Shown here: positions 44,200-56,470 of the stretch, piece by piece
How the letters are laid out: each line of letters opens with the position of its first letter
Position numbering within the stretch: the first letter of the stretch is position 1
From: Agelas oroides
Lineage: Eukaryota > Porifera > Demospongiae > Agelasida > Agelasidae
DNA: 64,000 nt
Assembly (NCBI GenBank): GCA_949130485.1
Contig: OX422184.1
Location: forward strand, 17,546,324 to 17,610,323
Reading direction: 5' to 3'
Made by a program: the position numbers and the translations under genes
The notes under the pieces: generated by a model
The model's database searches: none
What the model was told of the DNA's origin: nothing
The model's input: only the letters and a program-made list of their open reading frames with translations

Positions 44200-46311
44200 A
44201 GACTGGACGTTGGTGTATTATGCTGGTATATTATCAGCATTCTCACACCACACTAACTGGGCGTTGGTGTATTATGCTGGTATATTATCAGCATTCTCAC
44301 ACCACACTAACTGGGCGTTGGTGTATTATGCTGGTATAGTTTCAACATTCTCACACTGCACTAACTGGACATTGCTGTATTGTCAGTATTCTAACTGGAC
44401 ATCAGTGTATTATGCTGGTATATTTTCAGCATTCTCACACCGCACTAACTGGTCGTTGGTGTATTTTCATTATTCTCACACCGCACTAACTGGACGTTGG
44501 TATATTTTCAGCATTCTCACACCGCACTAACTGGACGTTGGTGTATTTTCATTATTCTCACACCGCACTAACTGGTCGTTGGTGTATTTTCATTATTCTC
44601 ACACCGCACTAACTGGACGTTGGTATATTTTCAGCATTCTCACACCGCACTAACTGGACGTTGGTGTATTTTCATTATTCTCACACCGCACTAACTGGTC
44701 GTTGGTGTATTTTCATTATTCTCACACCGCACTAACTGGTCGTTGGTGTATTTTCATTATTCTCACACCGCACTAACTGGACGTTGGTATATTTTCAGCA
44801 TTCTCACACCGCACTAACTGGACGTTGGTGTATTTTCATTATTCTCACACCGCACTAACTGGTCGTTGGTGTATTTTCATTATTCTCACACCGCACTAAC
44901 TGGACGTTGGTATATTTTCAGCATTCTCACACCGCACTAACTGGACGTTGGTGTATTTTCATTATTCTCACACCGCACTAACTGGTCGTTGGTGTATTTT
45001 CATTATTCTCACACCGCACTAACTGGACGTTGGTATATTTTCATTATTCTCACACCGCACTAACTGGACGTTGGTGTATTTTCATTATTCTCACACCGCA
45101 CTAACTGGACGTTGGTGTATTTTCATTATTCTCACACCGCACTAACTGGACGTTGGTATATTTTCATTATTCTCACACCGCACTAACTGGACGTTGGTGT
45201 ATTTTCATTATTCTCACACCGCACTAACTGGACGTTGGTGTATTTTCATTATTCTCACACCGCACTAACTGGTCGTTGGTGTATTTTCATTATTCTCACA
45301 CCGCACTAACTGGACGTTGGTGTATTTTCATTATTCTCACACCGCACTAACTGGACGTTGGTGTATTTTCATTATTCTCACACCGCACTAACTGGTCGTT
45401 GGTGTATTTTCATTATTCTCACACCGCACTAACTGGACGTTGGTGTATTTTCATTATTCTCACACCGCACTAACTGGACGTTGGTGTATTTTCATTATTC
45501 TCACACCGCACTAACTGGACGTTGGTGTATTTTCATTATTCTCACACCGCACTAACTGGACGTTGCTGTATTTTCATTATTCTCACACCGCACTAACTGG
45601 ACGTTGGTGTATTTTCATTATTCTCACACCGCACTAACTGGACGTTGGTGTATTTTCATTATTCTCACACCGCACTAACTGGACGTTGGTGTATTTTCAT
45701 TATTCTCACACCGCACTAACTGGACGTTGGTGTATTTTCATTATTCTCACACCGCACTAACTGGTCGTTGGTGTATTTTCATTATTCTCACACCGCACTA
45801 ACTGGACGTTGGTGTATTTTCATTATTCTCACACCGCACTAACTGGACGTTGGTGTATTTTCATTATTCTCACACCGCACTAACTGGACGTTGCTGTATT
45901 TTCATTATTCTCACACCGCACTAACTGGACGTTGGTGTATTTTCATTATTCTCACACCGCACTAACTGGACGTTGGTGTATTTTCATTATTCTCACACCG
46001 CACTAACTGGACGTTGCTGTATTTTCATTATTCTCACACCGCACTAACTGGACGTTGGTGTATTTTCATTATTCTCACACCGCACTAACTGGACGTTGGT
46101 GTATTTTCATTATTCTCACACCGCACTAACTGGACGTTGGTGTATTTTCATTATTCTCACACCGCACTAACTGGACGTTGGTGTATTTTCATTATTCTCA
46201 CACCGCACTAACTGGACGTTGGTGTATTTTCATTATTCTCACACCGCACTAACTGGACGTTGCTGTATTTTCATTATTCTCACACCGCACTAACTGGACG
46301 TTGGTGTATTA
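44200..46311. repeat. minisatellite, 41-bp unit, about 50 copies
   Basis: Unit ACTGGACGTTGGTGTATTTTCATTATTCTCACACCGCACTA-like. The left end has longer units (with an extra TATGCTGGTATATTA segment) and the last unit again reads TATTATGCTG, so the array expanded from within an older, longer repeat. Mid-array copies are nearly identical, differing mainly at GGACG/GGTCG and TTGGTG/TTGCTG. The period is not a multiple of three and all frames contain stops, so it is not coding. Confidence 0.95.
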
Positions 46312-47033
46312 TGCTGAAAAGCAACGATGTTTAGTGGCAGCGATATCTTGAGTGTGACGAATCGTTTATGATTAGTAGCAAGAGAAATTGAAGTTTATTT
46401 CATTGTGTATTTCATTTGCATTTCCACGTTTCAAAGTCCTAAACGTCTGTCAAGGGTGTGGCTTGTACAAACTTTAGATGTTGATGTACCTTAGAAGCAC
46501 ATGTGAGCCCCACCCTTTAACGGAAGTCCAACGATACAGTGCTTTGAATCTAGTGATGTGATCAAAATAGGCAAAAGAATTATTTGATGTGTTCACGAGA
46601 CGTCGCATCTGTCATCTATCTTTCTGGAGGTGATGTGAACATGCAGGTAAGCTGTTTAGCCTGAAGTGTGCATAGTGCATATTTCATATTCTAACGGTGT
46701 GGCTTTCATGCATTTTAGTTGGTATATGCATGAAATCATAAGCAACCCTGTGCCATGATATCGGCCAAATTTGAACTTGTTTTGCACAAGTATAGTCCAT
46801 AGTCTGTGAAGTATGCATAAAACTGTGCATGTTTCATGTGTGCCAGTACTAACTGTGTAACTTTCATGCATTTTACACTAAGACACCAGTGTTTGTTTGT
46901 GTATGTGGTATTTTGAGTGTGCAGGTAAGCTAAAATATGTACGGTTTGCCAGTCACATAACTGCCAGAAACCCACGAACTTCTTAATGCAAAGAAAGCTA
47001 TTCCGGGATTAACTATGTTCGTGTACTTTGTAT
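46312..47033. other. spacer between two minisatellites
   Basis: No gene recognised. The phrases GTGTGCAGGTAAGCT and TTTCATGCATTTTA occur twice, hinting at an older duplication. Confidence 0.4.
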
Positions 47034-49255
47034 GAGGTCATAAGCAAGCCTGATACAGGCCTCGTATTGGTGTATGCATGGTCTGCGAGTTAATTTCTTG
47101 AGGTCATAAGCAAGCCTGATACAGGCCTCGTATTGGTGTAAACATGGTCTGCGAGTTAATTTCTTGAGGTCATAAGCAAGCCTAATACAGGCCTCGTATT
47201 GGTTTAAACATGGTCTACGAGTTAATTTCTTGAGGTCATACGTAAGCCTGATACAGGCCTCGTATTGGTGTAAACATGGTCTACGAGTTAATTTCTTGCG
47301 GTCATAAGCAAGCCTGGTACAGGCCTCGTATTGGTGTAAACATGGTCTATGAGTTAATTTCTTGAGGTCATACGTAAGCCTGATACAGGCCTTGTATTGG
47401 TGTAAACATGGTCTACGAGTTAATTTCTTGAGGTCATACGTAAGCCTGATACAGGCCTCGTATTGGTGAAAACATGGTCTACGAGTTCATTTCTTGCGGT
47501 CATAAGCAAGCCTGATACAGGCCTCGTATTGGTGTAAACATGGTCTATGAGTTAATTTCTTGAGGTCATACGTAAGCCTGATACAGGCCTCGTATTGGTG
47601 TAAACATGGTCTACGAGTTAATTTCTTGCGGTCATAAGCAAGCCTGATACAGGCCTCGTATTGGTGTAAACATGGTCTATGAGTTAATTTCTTGAGGTCA
47701 TACGTAAGCCTGATACAGGCCTTGTATTGGTGAAAACATGGTCTACGAGTTAATTTCTTGCGGTCATAAGCAAGCCTGATACAGTCCTCGTATTGGTGTA
47801 AACATGGTCTACGAGTTAATTTCTTGAGGTCATACGTAAGCCTGATACAGGCCTCGTATTGGTGAAAACATGGTCTACGAGTTAATTTCTTGCGGTCATA
47901 AGCAAGCCTGATACAGGCCTCGTATTGGTGTAAACATGGTCTACGAGTTAATTTCTTGAGGTCATACGTAAGCCTGATACAGGCCTCGTATTGGTGAAAA
48001 CATGGTCTACGAGTTAATTTCTTGCGGTCATAAGCAAGCCTGATACAGTCCTCGTATTGGTGTAAACATGGTCTACGAGTTAATTTCTTGAGGTCATACG
48101 TAAGCCTGATCCAGGCCTCGTATTGGTGAAAACATGGTCTACGAGTTAATTTCTTGCGGTCATAAGCAAGCCTGATACAGGCTCGTATTGGTGTAAACAT
48201 GGTCTATGAGTTAATTTCTTGCGGTCATAAGCAAGCCTGATACAGGCCTCGTATTGGTGTAAACATGGTCTACGAGTTAATTTCTTGCGGTCATAAGCAA
48301 GCCTGATACAAGCCTTGTATGGTGTAAACATGGTCTACGAGTTAATTTCTTGAGGTCATAAGCAAACCTGATACAGTCCTCGTATTGGTGTAAACATGGT
48401 CTAAGAGTTAATTTCTGGAGGTCATAAGCAAGCCTGATACAGGCCTCATATTGGTGTAAACATGGTCTACGAGTTAATTTCTTGAGATCATACGTAAGCC
48501 TGATACAGGCCTCGTATTGGTTTAAACATGGTCTACGAGTTAATTTCTGGAGGACATAAGCAAGCCTGATACAGGCCTCGTATTGGTGAAAACATGGTCT
48601 ACGAGTTAATTTCTGGAGGACATAAGCAAGCCTGATACAGTCCTCGTATTGGTTTAAACATGGTCTACGAGTTAATTTCTTGAGATCATACGTAAGCCTG
48701 ATACAGGCCTCGTATTGGTGTAAACATAGCCTACGAGTTAATTTCTTGCGGTCATAAGCAAGCCTGATACAGGCCTCGTATTGGTGTGAACATGGTCTAC
48801 GAGTTAATTTCTGGAGGTCATACGTAAGTCTGATACAGGCCTCGTATTGGTGTGAACATGGTCTACGAGTTAATTTCTGGAGGTCATAAGCAAGCCTGAT
48901 ACAGGCCTCGTATTGGTGTAAACATGGTCTACGAGTTAATTTCTGGAGGTCATAAGCAAGCCTGATACAGGCCTCGTATTGGTGTAAACATAGCCTACGA
49001 GTTAATTTCTTGCGGTCATAAGCAAGCCTGATACAGGCCTCGTATTGGTGTGAACATGGTCTACGAGTTAATTTCTGGAGGTCATACGTAAGTCTGATAC
49101 AGGCCTCGTATTGGTGTGAACATGGTCTACGAGTTAATTTCTGGAGGTCATAAGCAAGCCTGATACAGGCCTTGTATGGTGTAAACATGATCTACGAGTT
49201 AATTTCTGGAGGTCATATAAAGCAAGCCTGATACAGGCCTCATATTGGTGGTCTA
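47034..49255. repeat. minisatellite, 66-bp unit, about 33 copies
   Basis: The unit begins GAGGTCATAAGCAAGCCTGA and ends GAGTTAATTTCTT. From about 47300 to 48150 two unit types alternate (GCGGTCATAAGCAAG and GAGGTCATACGTAAG), giving a 132-bp higher-order repeat. Because 66 is 22 codons, a frame on the minus strand (MFTPIRACIRLAYDRKKLTR-like) stays open for most of the array (47487-48200 and 48277-49188); single-base indels in some units break it. Confidence 0.95.
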
Positions 49256-49633
49256 CGATTGACTCTCAGCAAGTTGACATCATCTGAGAATCTGAGATAT
49301 GACTGAACCAATTTCTCAGCTCTTAATTACAAGGATGGTCTGCCCTCTGTGCTTGGCTTGTTTTTTAAAAAAAATTTTCTCCTATGCATAAGCATATCTT
49401 GAGGACTTGCCTGCTGGTATTGGCCACCACATGTCCTACACTTCATTGAACTTGAGTCTTAAAAGACAGTTGTCAGTGGTTCATGGTCATTCTGTATGTA
49501 ATTCTTTCATATTAAAACAAACGCTATCTCATAGTATGCTAGCTGTGATGTTGATATTGAGTTTGGCAGCTCATGTTTATTGAAAATAGTGGTTTTCATT
49601 GTGAGAATATTCTTAGAACAGTGGTGTTGCGCA

Positions 49634-50025
49634 TACTGTATGACCGGAAATACTGGCAGTCTTTAAATTTGGCGGTTTGGTTCCAAACCGAGCGTGAAAA
49701 GGTGGTGACGGAATTTAAATTTGGTGGTGGTGCCTCGCAGCGTATTATGTCATCATAAACATTGCATTCGTGTTTATCAGGGAGCGTTGCTGTCCTCTGA
49801 ACAAAGCTGTTTTTTTGCAAGAAATATAACTGCCAGTGTGCTAGTCCTGAGCTAGCTATATGTACAGCTCGCATAAAGAGGTGTCGGGCAGGGCCAAGAG
49901 TGCGCATTACGCCATTACACGTTGCGGGCGAAAAACAGTATTGGCAGATTTTAATTTGGCGGTTTCAAGCCCAACCGCCAAACTGCCACATTTAATTCCC
50001 CGTCCAATTGTCCGGCTATACGGTA
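49634..50025. mobile_element. TA-flanked MITE, mariner-like ends
   Basis: TACTGTATGACCGGA and TCCGGCTATACGGTA are inverted; GGCGGTTTGG and AACCGCCAAA repeats lie inside. Ends resemble those of the 1486-1873 element. Confidence 0.6.
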
Positions 50026-50181
50026 CTTGGAATGTAGATACAGTACTAAACATCTTGTGTGTCTCATGAAATCATGAACTAGTCTGAGACAGGACAGGCC
50101 TGGTGGTGGTATTGGTTGGAATGTGTCTATGCAGTGAGTGACTTGTTATAACATAATGACCTTTCCAGCTCTTAACAGGTG

Positions 50182-50754
50182 TTAACCCTTTAATACCATT
50201 CTCATTCAACGTTTCTCACCAGCTTCCTAGTATATGGCGATACACTGCGCTAAGTGCTTTCCATAGTCAACTAAAACTTGGGGGGACCTCCCCACAGTTA
50301 TCAGCAATCCTGAACGTGCAGTTATCTAAACAGGAAAGGGTGGGGATGAATGAGGCGGGGCCAATTACAGACCTAGCCACGTGCGAGTATGCCATTCGAA
50401 CAGCTGTACAAAAGCGCTTATTCTCTCAACGGATACAAAAGTTCGCTGATTTTTACTTGGCTGACGGAGAGAGGGGACCAACTGGGACTCGTAACTGAAG
50501 CGCTATTTCAGGTAAGCTTAGAATGAAGGTAGCATAAGCCTTTTTAGTCATACCGTTCGAATGGCAAGCAATGGTGAACTCGCTGCCCAAAGGGCTACAC
50601 GCCGTGCTGCTTAGCAACATAGCCCGCCTTTACCACCGTAGTTATAGGATGTGGTGATACTTACCTACCACCTAGAGTAGTATCAATCTCTCTCACCTCA
50701 CGTCCAGGGAGAAAGAAGCAGTAGAAAAGTGCACTATCGGTGTTAAAGGGTTAT
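50182..50754. mobile_element. piggyBac-like MITE
   Basis: Left TTAACCCTTTAATACC and right GGTGTTAAAGGGTTAT are inverted; the right target site has one base changed from TTAA. Confidence 0.65.
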
Positions 50755-50827
50755 ATGTAGTTCATATTAAACTGCCAATATTTGAACGTTACCCTCCTGT
50801 AGTGTTCATTGGTAGAAATAATTCTAC

Positions 50828-51982
50828 TAGCCTCGTTCCCAGGTGCTCGAAAAATCGGAGGGAGCGCCTGGTACACACTGTTTGCGCATGCGCGGCTCCC
50901 CAGGTTTTTCTGGGGAACTTGGAAACTTCCGTTAAATCTACTCTGTTACACTAACCTCGGTTTGTCAGTCGATTTCTCCGGCCTGCCATTGACCATGCTC
51001 TGTCGAAACGATGACGAGGAAGCGATGAAAACACTATCACTTGCAAAAATTATTCGCCCATTTGTCCATTCCAAGTAAACACTGGCACGTGAATGATGTA
51101 ATCTTTTCCTTTGAAGTTCATCGATCACCCTGAAAGAGATGATACAAGCCGTTGCTGTCAAAGCGATAGCATTTTTGACTTTAAACCCCCCCCCCCCCCC
51201 CGAATGTATCTCACAGAGAGCATAACTCTGCAGTATGGCTTATTATATATAATTATCACCATAGCACGAAGCTATACCGGAAAATATCACGAGTTTGTTG
51301 CCGTCTGTATTGTTACGAGTGCGCAGCACGAGTAACAATGCCAATGGCAACAAACAAGTGATGTTTTTCCGGTATAGCTTGGTACTATGGTGATAATGAT
51401 TTTATCATATGAACCTTCGATTTCATTGCACGTTCAGACGCAGCGCACGTGACTTGTAGTACCTGATACGGATTCTTGCGTGACTTATAGTACCTGATAC
51501 GGATTCTCGCGTGACTTGTAGTACTGATACGGATTGTCGCGTGACTTGTAGTAAAAAATACGGCTTTTTATAAACTGCGTGCAGCTGCAAGGCTTCCCCA
51601 TTGACTCCCATACATTAGCGTGAGTTAGACGTATGATAATTATTATTAAACATGTAATTCACACCCCAGAACAAGGTGTACAGTTAAAGAATTAGAGTGC
51701 AGTACCACTAAGTTAAAAGTTAAATACAAAAATTAATATACATAAATTAGGATTGCTATTTGCATGAAATGGCACATACAATCATATTAAGCATGTTCTG
51801 ATCAAATCCATAAACAAAAAGACTATTGTCCCTGATTTCAGCAGGTAAACTGAAGGACTGTTTTGTTAGTGCATGGTTAGTGCAACGGATAGTATGCAGG
51901 TTACCAAGGAGACTTCGCACATGCGCGAACAGTGTGTACCAGGTGCTCCCTCCGATTTTTCGAGTGCCTGGGAACGAGGCTA
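50828..51982. mobile_element. Mutator-like element, 1155 bp, perfect 9-bp target duplication
   Basis: Terminal repeats of about 65 bp (TAGCCTCGTTCCCAGGTGCT, then CAGTGTGTACCAGG and CGCATGCGC). Flanks TAATTCTAC on both sides (50819-50827, 51983-51991). A minus-strand first-exon-like piece (MVNGRPEKSTDKPR up to GTTAGT; 50996-50956) may be captured. A palindromic element is nested at 51252-51640. Confidence 0.85.
51252..51640. mobile_element. palindromic element, copy 1
   Basis: ATTATCACCATAGCACGAAG faces its complement at 51397; followed by four roughly 30-bp tandem units (GTGACTTGTAGTACCTGATA) and ending GTATGATAAT. The same sequence, nearly identical, occurs at 52344-52732. Confidence 0.75.
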
Positions 51983-52343
51983 TAATTCTACCTAATACAG
52001 AGATATTTAGTTTGGCAGTTTATGCTATTTTTTTTGCAGAGTTCTATCTTCCACAAGGTGAATCCTCCTGCTTCAATGGCGTGAATGTAGAATGGGTGTT
52101 GGACGGGAGATCCAATAGTCCTGTCAACATAAACTGCCACTTCATCCATCATCTTGGTGTTGTGTAGTGAAAAATGATTGTTAATGCGGTGACCCAATAT
52201 TGTATTTGAACGTGGAAGTAATTTATTCCATGACAGTTTATTAACCTGGAAGTTGTTCTATCACCAGCACTATCAAGTCGAACTGTCAAAGTGACAAGCG
52301 TGCTAACAAGTCTTTGGCAGCACCAACGGCTTGATTTGTGTAG

Positions 52344-52732
52344 ATTATCACCATAGTACAAAGCTATACCGGAAAATATCACGAGTTTGTTGCCGTCTGT
52401 ATTGTTACGAGTGCGCAGCACGAGTAACAATGCCAACGGCAACAAACGAGTGATATTTTCTCCGGTATAGCTTGGTACTATGGTGATAATGATCTTATCA
52501 TACGAACCTTCGATTTCATTGCATGTTCAGACGCAGCGCACGTGACTTGTAGTACCTGATACGGATTCTTGCGTGACTTGTAGTACCTGATACGGATTCT
52601 CGCGTGACTTGCAGTACTGATACGGATTCTCGCGTGACTTGTAGTAAAAAATACGGCTTTTTATAAACTGCACGCAGCTGCAAGGCTTCCCCATTGACTC
52701 CCATACATTAGCGTGAGTTAGACGTATGATAA
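52344..52732. mobile_element. palindromic element, copy 2
   Basis: Near-identical to copy 1, including the tandem GTGACTTGTAGTACCTGATA units; inserted inside the piggyBac-like element. Confidence 0.75.
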
Positions 52733-53513
52733 AGGGTGTTAATAATTTGCGGTCCTCCCTACCACCCACCTAACATACTGATGACACCTCACCTTGACTG
52801 CAGCACCCGGAATCGGACCCTTGAGTGTTTGCCCCCAACATCCGGCCCAACACCGATCACGTCGCTTGGCAAGCCAAAGCAATGGAAGAGAAGTGGGGAA
52901 GGGAAGGGCGGGAAGTTCTTCTGTCTCACCGCGTCACTGAGCTGCTGGTCAATGTCGATGATGAAGGCGCCTTTAGGAGTCCAAGTGCGCATGCGTCTGC
53001 CCCATCACGCGACTGCACACTAGACCCCACCCACCAGGTGCGGTCCTCATTATTAACTTGGTCTAATTGCATTTAACCTTATTAAATAGGCTGGTCTAAA
53101 TTGTCTAAATGGCTGATAAGTGCCTAGTAAGCAATTTCCACTTGTTTGAAGCCATTTTGTACTGACTATGCATCGTAGCTTTGAGCAGTTGGAAACGGTA
53201 CCAATTTTCTCACCTGATACCCACAGCCTTGACAAAAACAGACAATTTTCAAGTTATTTGAAACTACTGCTCCTACCTCAAGTGAAATATGGAGAACGCT
53301 TTCTCCCTATGGGCGAGAAAAAAGCTTCGTGTTTGGCAGCACTCAGTTCATTGACGATCACCCTCGAACAAGTACCGCCTCTTCCTGTCTTTCCAGATGA
53401 TGATGTAAGTCAAAAGCTGTGGCCTAGCCTCATTAACACTTATCATGGAGGGGCCTACCCGCAAATCTCGTTAAGCTGCTTAGCTTTACGGAAAGCCATG
53501 AACTTGTCATGAG

Positions 53514-53538
53514 CATATATATATATATATATATATAT
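53514..53538. repeat. (AT)n microsatellite
   Basis: Pure AT alternation within the piggyBac-like element; a shorter AT run lies at the equivalent place in the 61.3-kb copy. Confidence 0.85.
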
Positions 53539-53602
53539 GGTTGCCACGACGACGGGAAGTTCAATGAGACAGTATATATGGTCACGGCGTTCAGAGGGTT
53601 AA

Positions 53603-54278
53603 TATGGAGATGTTTAGTTTGGCAGTTCATGCCACTATACATTAGGAGCGGCTACAATTAAACCATATTCAGTGTGACAAGGACGTTCTTTGATGCTGAA
53701 AGGAGATTTGCCTCCCATAGTCCTTCAGTGGCAAACATCACTGAAAAGGACGTACTACAAAAGTTCAAGTGTTCTAGCTGAAGTGCGACACCCGGCTGTG
53801 CTTCACTCATACCTTCCACTTGCTGATTCAGCATAATAATAAACAGTCAACATAGCGCTAGCAGTGAGCATAATCTAACTTTCGCCTGCACATATCTCAG
53901 GTTACAAATTAGCTATAGATGAGATAAAGACCTCCGTGAAGCTAAGGCCTCTAGATAAAAGAATTGGCGAAAACCTTTGAGGCATATGTTTGCTAAAAGT
54001 GCTGTAAGCGGGTGAGAGTGGTTTCTGCAACTATTAAGAACACTTGCGTAAGTACATACTCTCAAGAAGCATCCATAGATACCTGGCTACCAGGACAGCC
54101 CTCTGCTCTTTGAAACATTCCTGGCTAGATCACTGCACTGAAGGTAAACATTGCTACTGAAGAGGACTACGAAAGTGATGAGAGTGCACTAGGATGCATG
54201 TGAGGGCAGTAGGATGTACAAGAGTGCACTTAGATCGTTAGAGTGCACTAGGATGCAAGAGACTAGCATAGTTAGTAC
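53603..54278. other. no gene recognised
   Basis: Spacer with repeated GAGTGCACTAGGATGCA phrases near 54180-54260; no motif-bearing frame. Confidence 0.35.
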
Positions 54279-54435
54279 CTTTGGGGAAGAGGGTCCAGGC
54301 TTGGGAGTTGATGCAGCAACTGGAGCACTGGCCTCCAATCTTCTCCTCTGAAGTTCCTGCAGTAAGGTAGTCGGAATGTTTACAATTTGTTGAATATTGG
54401 CTGGTGTTGTTGCAACTCTCCATGTCTTGCATAGG
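54279..54435 (-). CDS. possible exon, Pro/Ser-rich linker
   Basis: Minus strand, ended by AAAG|GTACTA: RVATTPANIQQIVNIPTTLL, QELQRRRLEASAPVAA, then STPKPGPSSPK. The helix followed by a Pro/Ser-rich stretch is protein-like. The acceptor is weak and no partner exons were found. Confidence 0.35.
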
Positions 54436-54640
54436 CTTCTTTGTGGTCACAACTCTGAAATATTCATACTAGGAATTCATAGGCATCCTGCTGGCTTCCT
54501 GATACCTTATTTCCCGACTCTTGTGAGCAAGAAGGCTACCTGGTATATACACATGCTGGTTGTATAGCTGAGAACAGGAATTGTTCTGCAAGAATCAGTA
54601 TCTTTGCCTAACACTTGTAATGATTTTTCTTACATTTCAT

Positions 54641-54641
<1 letters not shown>

Positions 54642-54676
<35 letters not shown>
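54642..54676. repeat. poly-T run (35 T)
   Basis: Could be the A-tail of a retroposed sequence on the minus strand or a simple homopolymer; no retroposon body recognised beside it. Confidence 0.85.
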
Positions 54677-54730
54677 CTTTGTTTGTCGCATTGTCGAATA
54701 CTTTATTATTCCATGGTCATACTTATTCAG

Positions 54731-55677
54731 GTTTTTGGTTGTTAGCTCCCCAACAGTGTACTTCAGTTTCAGTTTCACAAACTTTGGTGAGTATCCTATG
54801 AACAGTAGAAATATGTTGTGTGCTATTTTCTTCATAAATTTCTCACTGCCAGACCATCCTTTGATCATGTGTTCGTCGCTCACTCTTTTCTGTTTTTAAG
54901 ATGCATTCAGCTTCCATCTGCTCGGGTTGTTTCTCCCTGGGCTGCTTTAAACTCAAGGTAGGTGTGGTGGTTAGCCTCGTATGGACTGCTTGCGCATGCG
55001 TGGCCGTTTCCGCTATATTTCTGTAAAATTGTAACGTTTACATAGATTGTCCACATGCAATAATATACGGACAAGATATTCGAAAGTATATACATGTACA
55101 ATGAAATGAAAGGTTTGTATGCTAAAATCATTATCGCCATAGTACCAAGCTATACTGAAAAAAATGTCACTTGTTTGTTGCCGTTGGCATTGTTACTCGT
55201 GCTGCACACTCATAACAATACAGACAGCAACAAGCTTGTGATATTTTCTGGTATAGCTTTGTACTATGGTGATATTTATTGGGGCGAACGTGAGCGAGCC
55301 CCACACTAGTGAGTTCTATGGCAATTTTTCATATAAATATCATCATCATTTTCTGTCGTACGTCGTTCCGTATAATTATTCTTGATTCCATTATACATGG
55401 AAAAAAGTAAAATGTGTATTTTACAACCCATCCAGCGCAGGTTCTCAGCTTTCATGGTAAATGATTTACGATAGTGGATGAAGTGAAAGACTCTGTATGT
55501 GGTGAAAATTCTGTAAACTCAGTACTAGAAGACTTGCATCTTATGATTTGATGATATGAACAATATCTTTGTAAATGGTGGTGTTGTTGGTAGGTGGAAG
55601 TTGATATAGATGATGGGATTGTTCGGTTTATTTTGCCCAGTACCCTTTTGTCCTCGGAAAGAATGTTCTATAGCTAG
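54731..55677 (+). CDS. possible three-exon gene
   Basis: Candidate exons 54731-54786 (after TTATTCAG, before GTGAGT), 54901-54957 (after TTTTTAAG, before GTAGGT; CSGCFSLGCFKLK) and 55594-55677 (after GTTGGTAG; VEVDIDDGIVRFILPSTLL to a stop) join in compatible phase. No domain is recognised, the first acceptor lies near a poly-T run, and a palindromic element sits in the last intron. Weak support. Confidence 0.25.
55130..55276. mobile_element. palindromic element, copy 3 (short form)
   Basis: ATTATCGCCATAGTACCAAG faces CTTTGTACTATGGTGAT; lacks the tandem-unit tail of copies 1 and 2. Confidence 0.7.
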
Positions 55678-56470
55678 GGGCTCAGCAAGCAATGTAACAT
55701 GGAAATTTTGGCTCAGAAAAAGACATGCCAGACAAAATTTTGGCAGACAATTTGAATCATGTTTTTGCCGCTGGTTTCAACTTAGTCCTCGAGCACAATT
55801 CTGTTGTGAACGGAGTGAATTCCCCGTCTCCACTAGTGTCGCTGTTGCTGTCCGTGCACCAACTTTGTGGATCCATGCTTTGATTGACACAACCTATAGA
55901 GAAGGCAAAAGTTAATATTTAGTGTGACTTTTTGCATACAAACATGCACTTTTACACTATATTGCCAATTTCATCCAAAATTGTAGGCTTATGTACTAGG
56001 GGAATGCACACATTGCCATGAGGCAAGATATTACAACCAGAAAAACACAAGGACCAGTGCTATTTATTATGTATCTCTGTACGACATTGACCACTGACAG
56101 CTGACAGCATCAAAAAGTAGCTTACAATAAAGTAACTAATTAGCTAGCAAGTAGTTTAATTTGCCTGTAAATGTTCAGTGCACTGTAACAAGTTTCTGAA
56201 GGTAGTTATCAAAACTTACTGAGTAGCATTTCCACTTTGCATCTGTCGAGACCTGTTTCACTTTTCTTAGATGCAAAGACAAGAGATTCTTTGAGTTCAG
56301 TTCTTGTGAACAGTGCATCTAGTTAGTTGCTAGTGTGAGATTGATCCCATTCACCTTCAGAAAGAGCAACGTACACAACCGTTACACACTGTGGTGTTGT
56401 GAAACTTAGCATGCTGTACTATAGAAAACAATCATGTCTAAGTGCATGTCACACTCCGGGATCGAAACAT
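55678..56470. other. no certain gene
   Basis: A long frame at 55610-55915 (plus) is Cys- and Arg-rich without motif and overlaps the candidate exon in another frame. The rest is noncoding in appearance. Confidence 0.3.

Larger units (their letters stand above)
52215..53602. mobile_element. piggyBac-like element of the 61.3-kb family, interrupted
   Basis: Both sides match the 61305-62010 element (left: CATGACAGTTTATTAAC and GACAAGCGTGCTAACA; right: ATGCATCGTAGCTT... to AGAGGGTTAA), but 52346 to about 53087 is an insertion absent there, made of palindromic copy 2 and further sequence. The left TTAA end is eroded. An open frame at 53168-53512 is shared in part with 61577-61771 but has no known domain. 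Confidence 0.6.

Noticed and set aside
44200..49255. CRISPR-like regular repeats
   Set aside because: Units are directly adjacent with no unique spacers, and the genome is eukaryotic; these are minisatellites.
54608..54899. Frames with long poly-Phe or poly-Lys
   Set aside because: Produced by the 35-T run.
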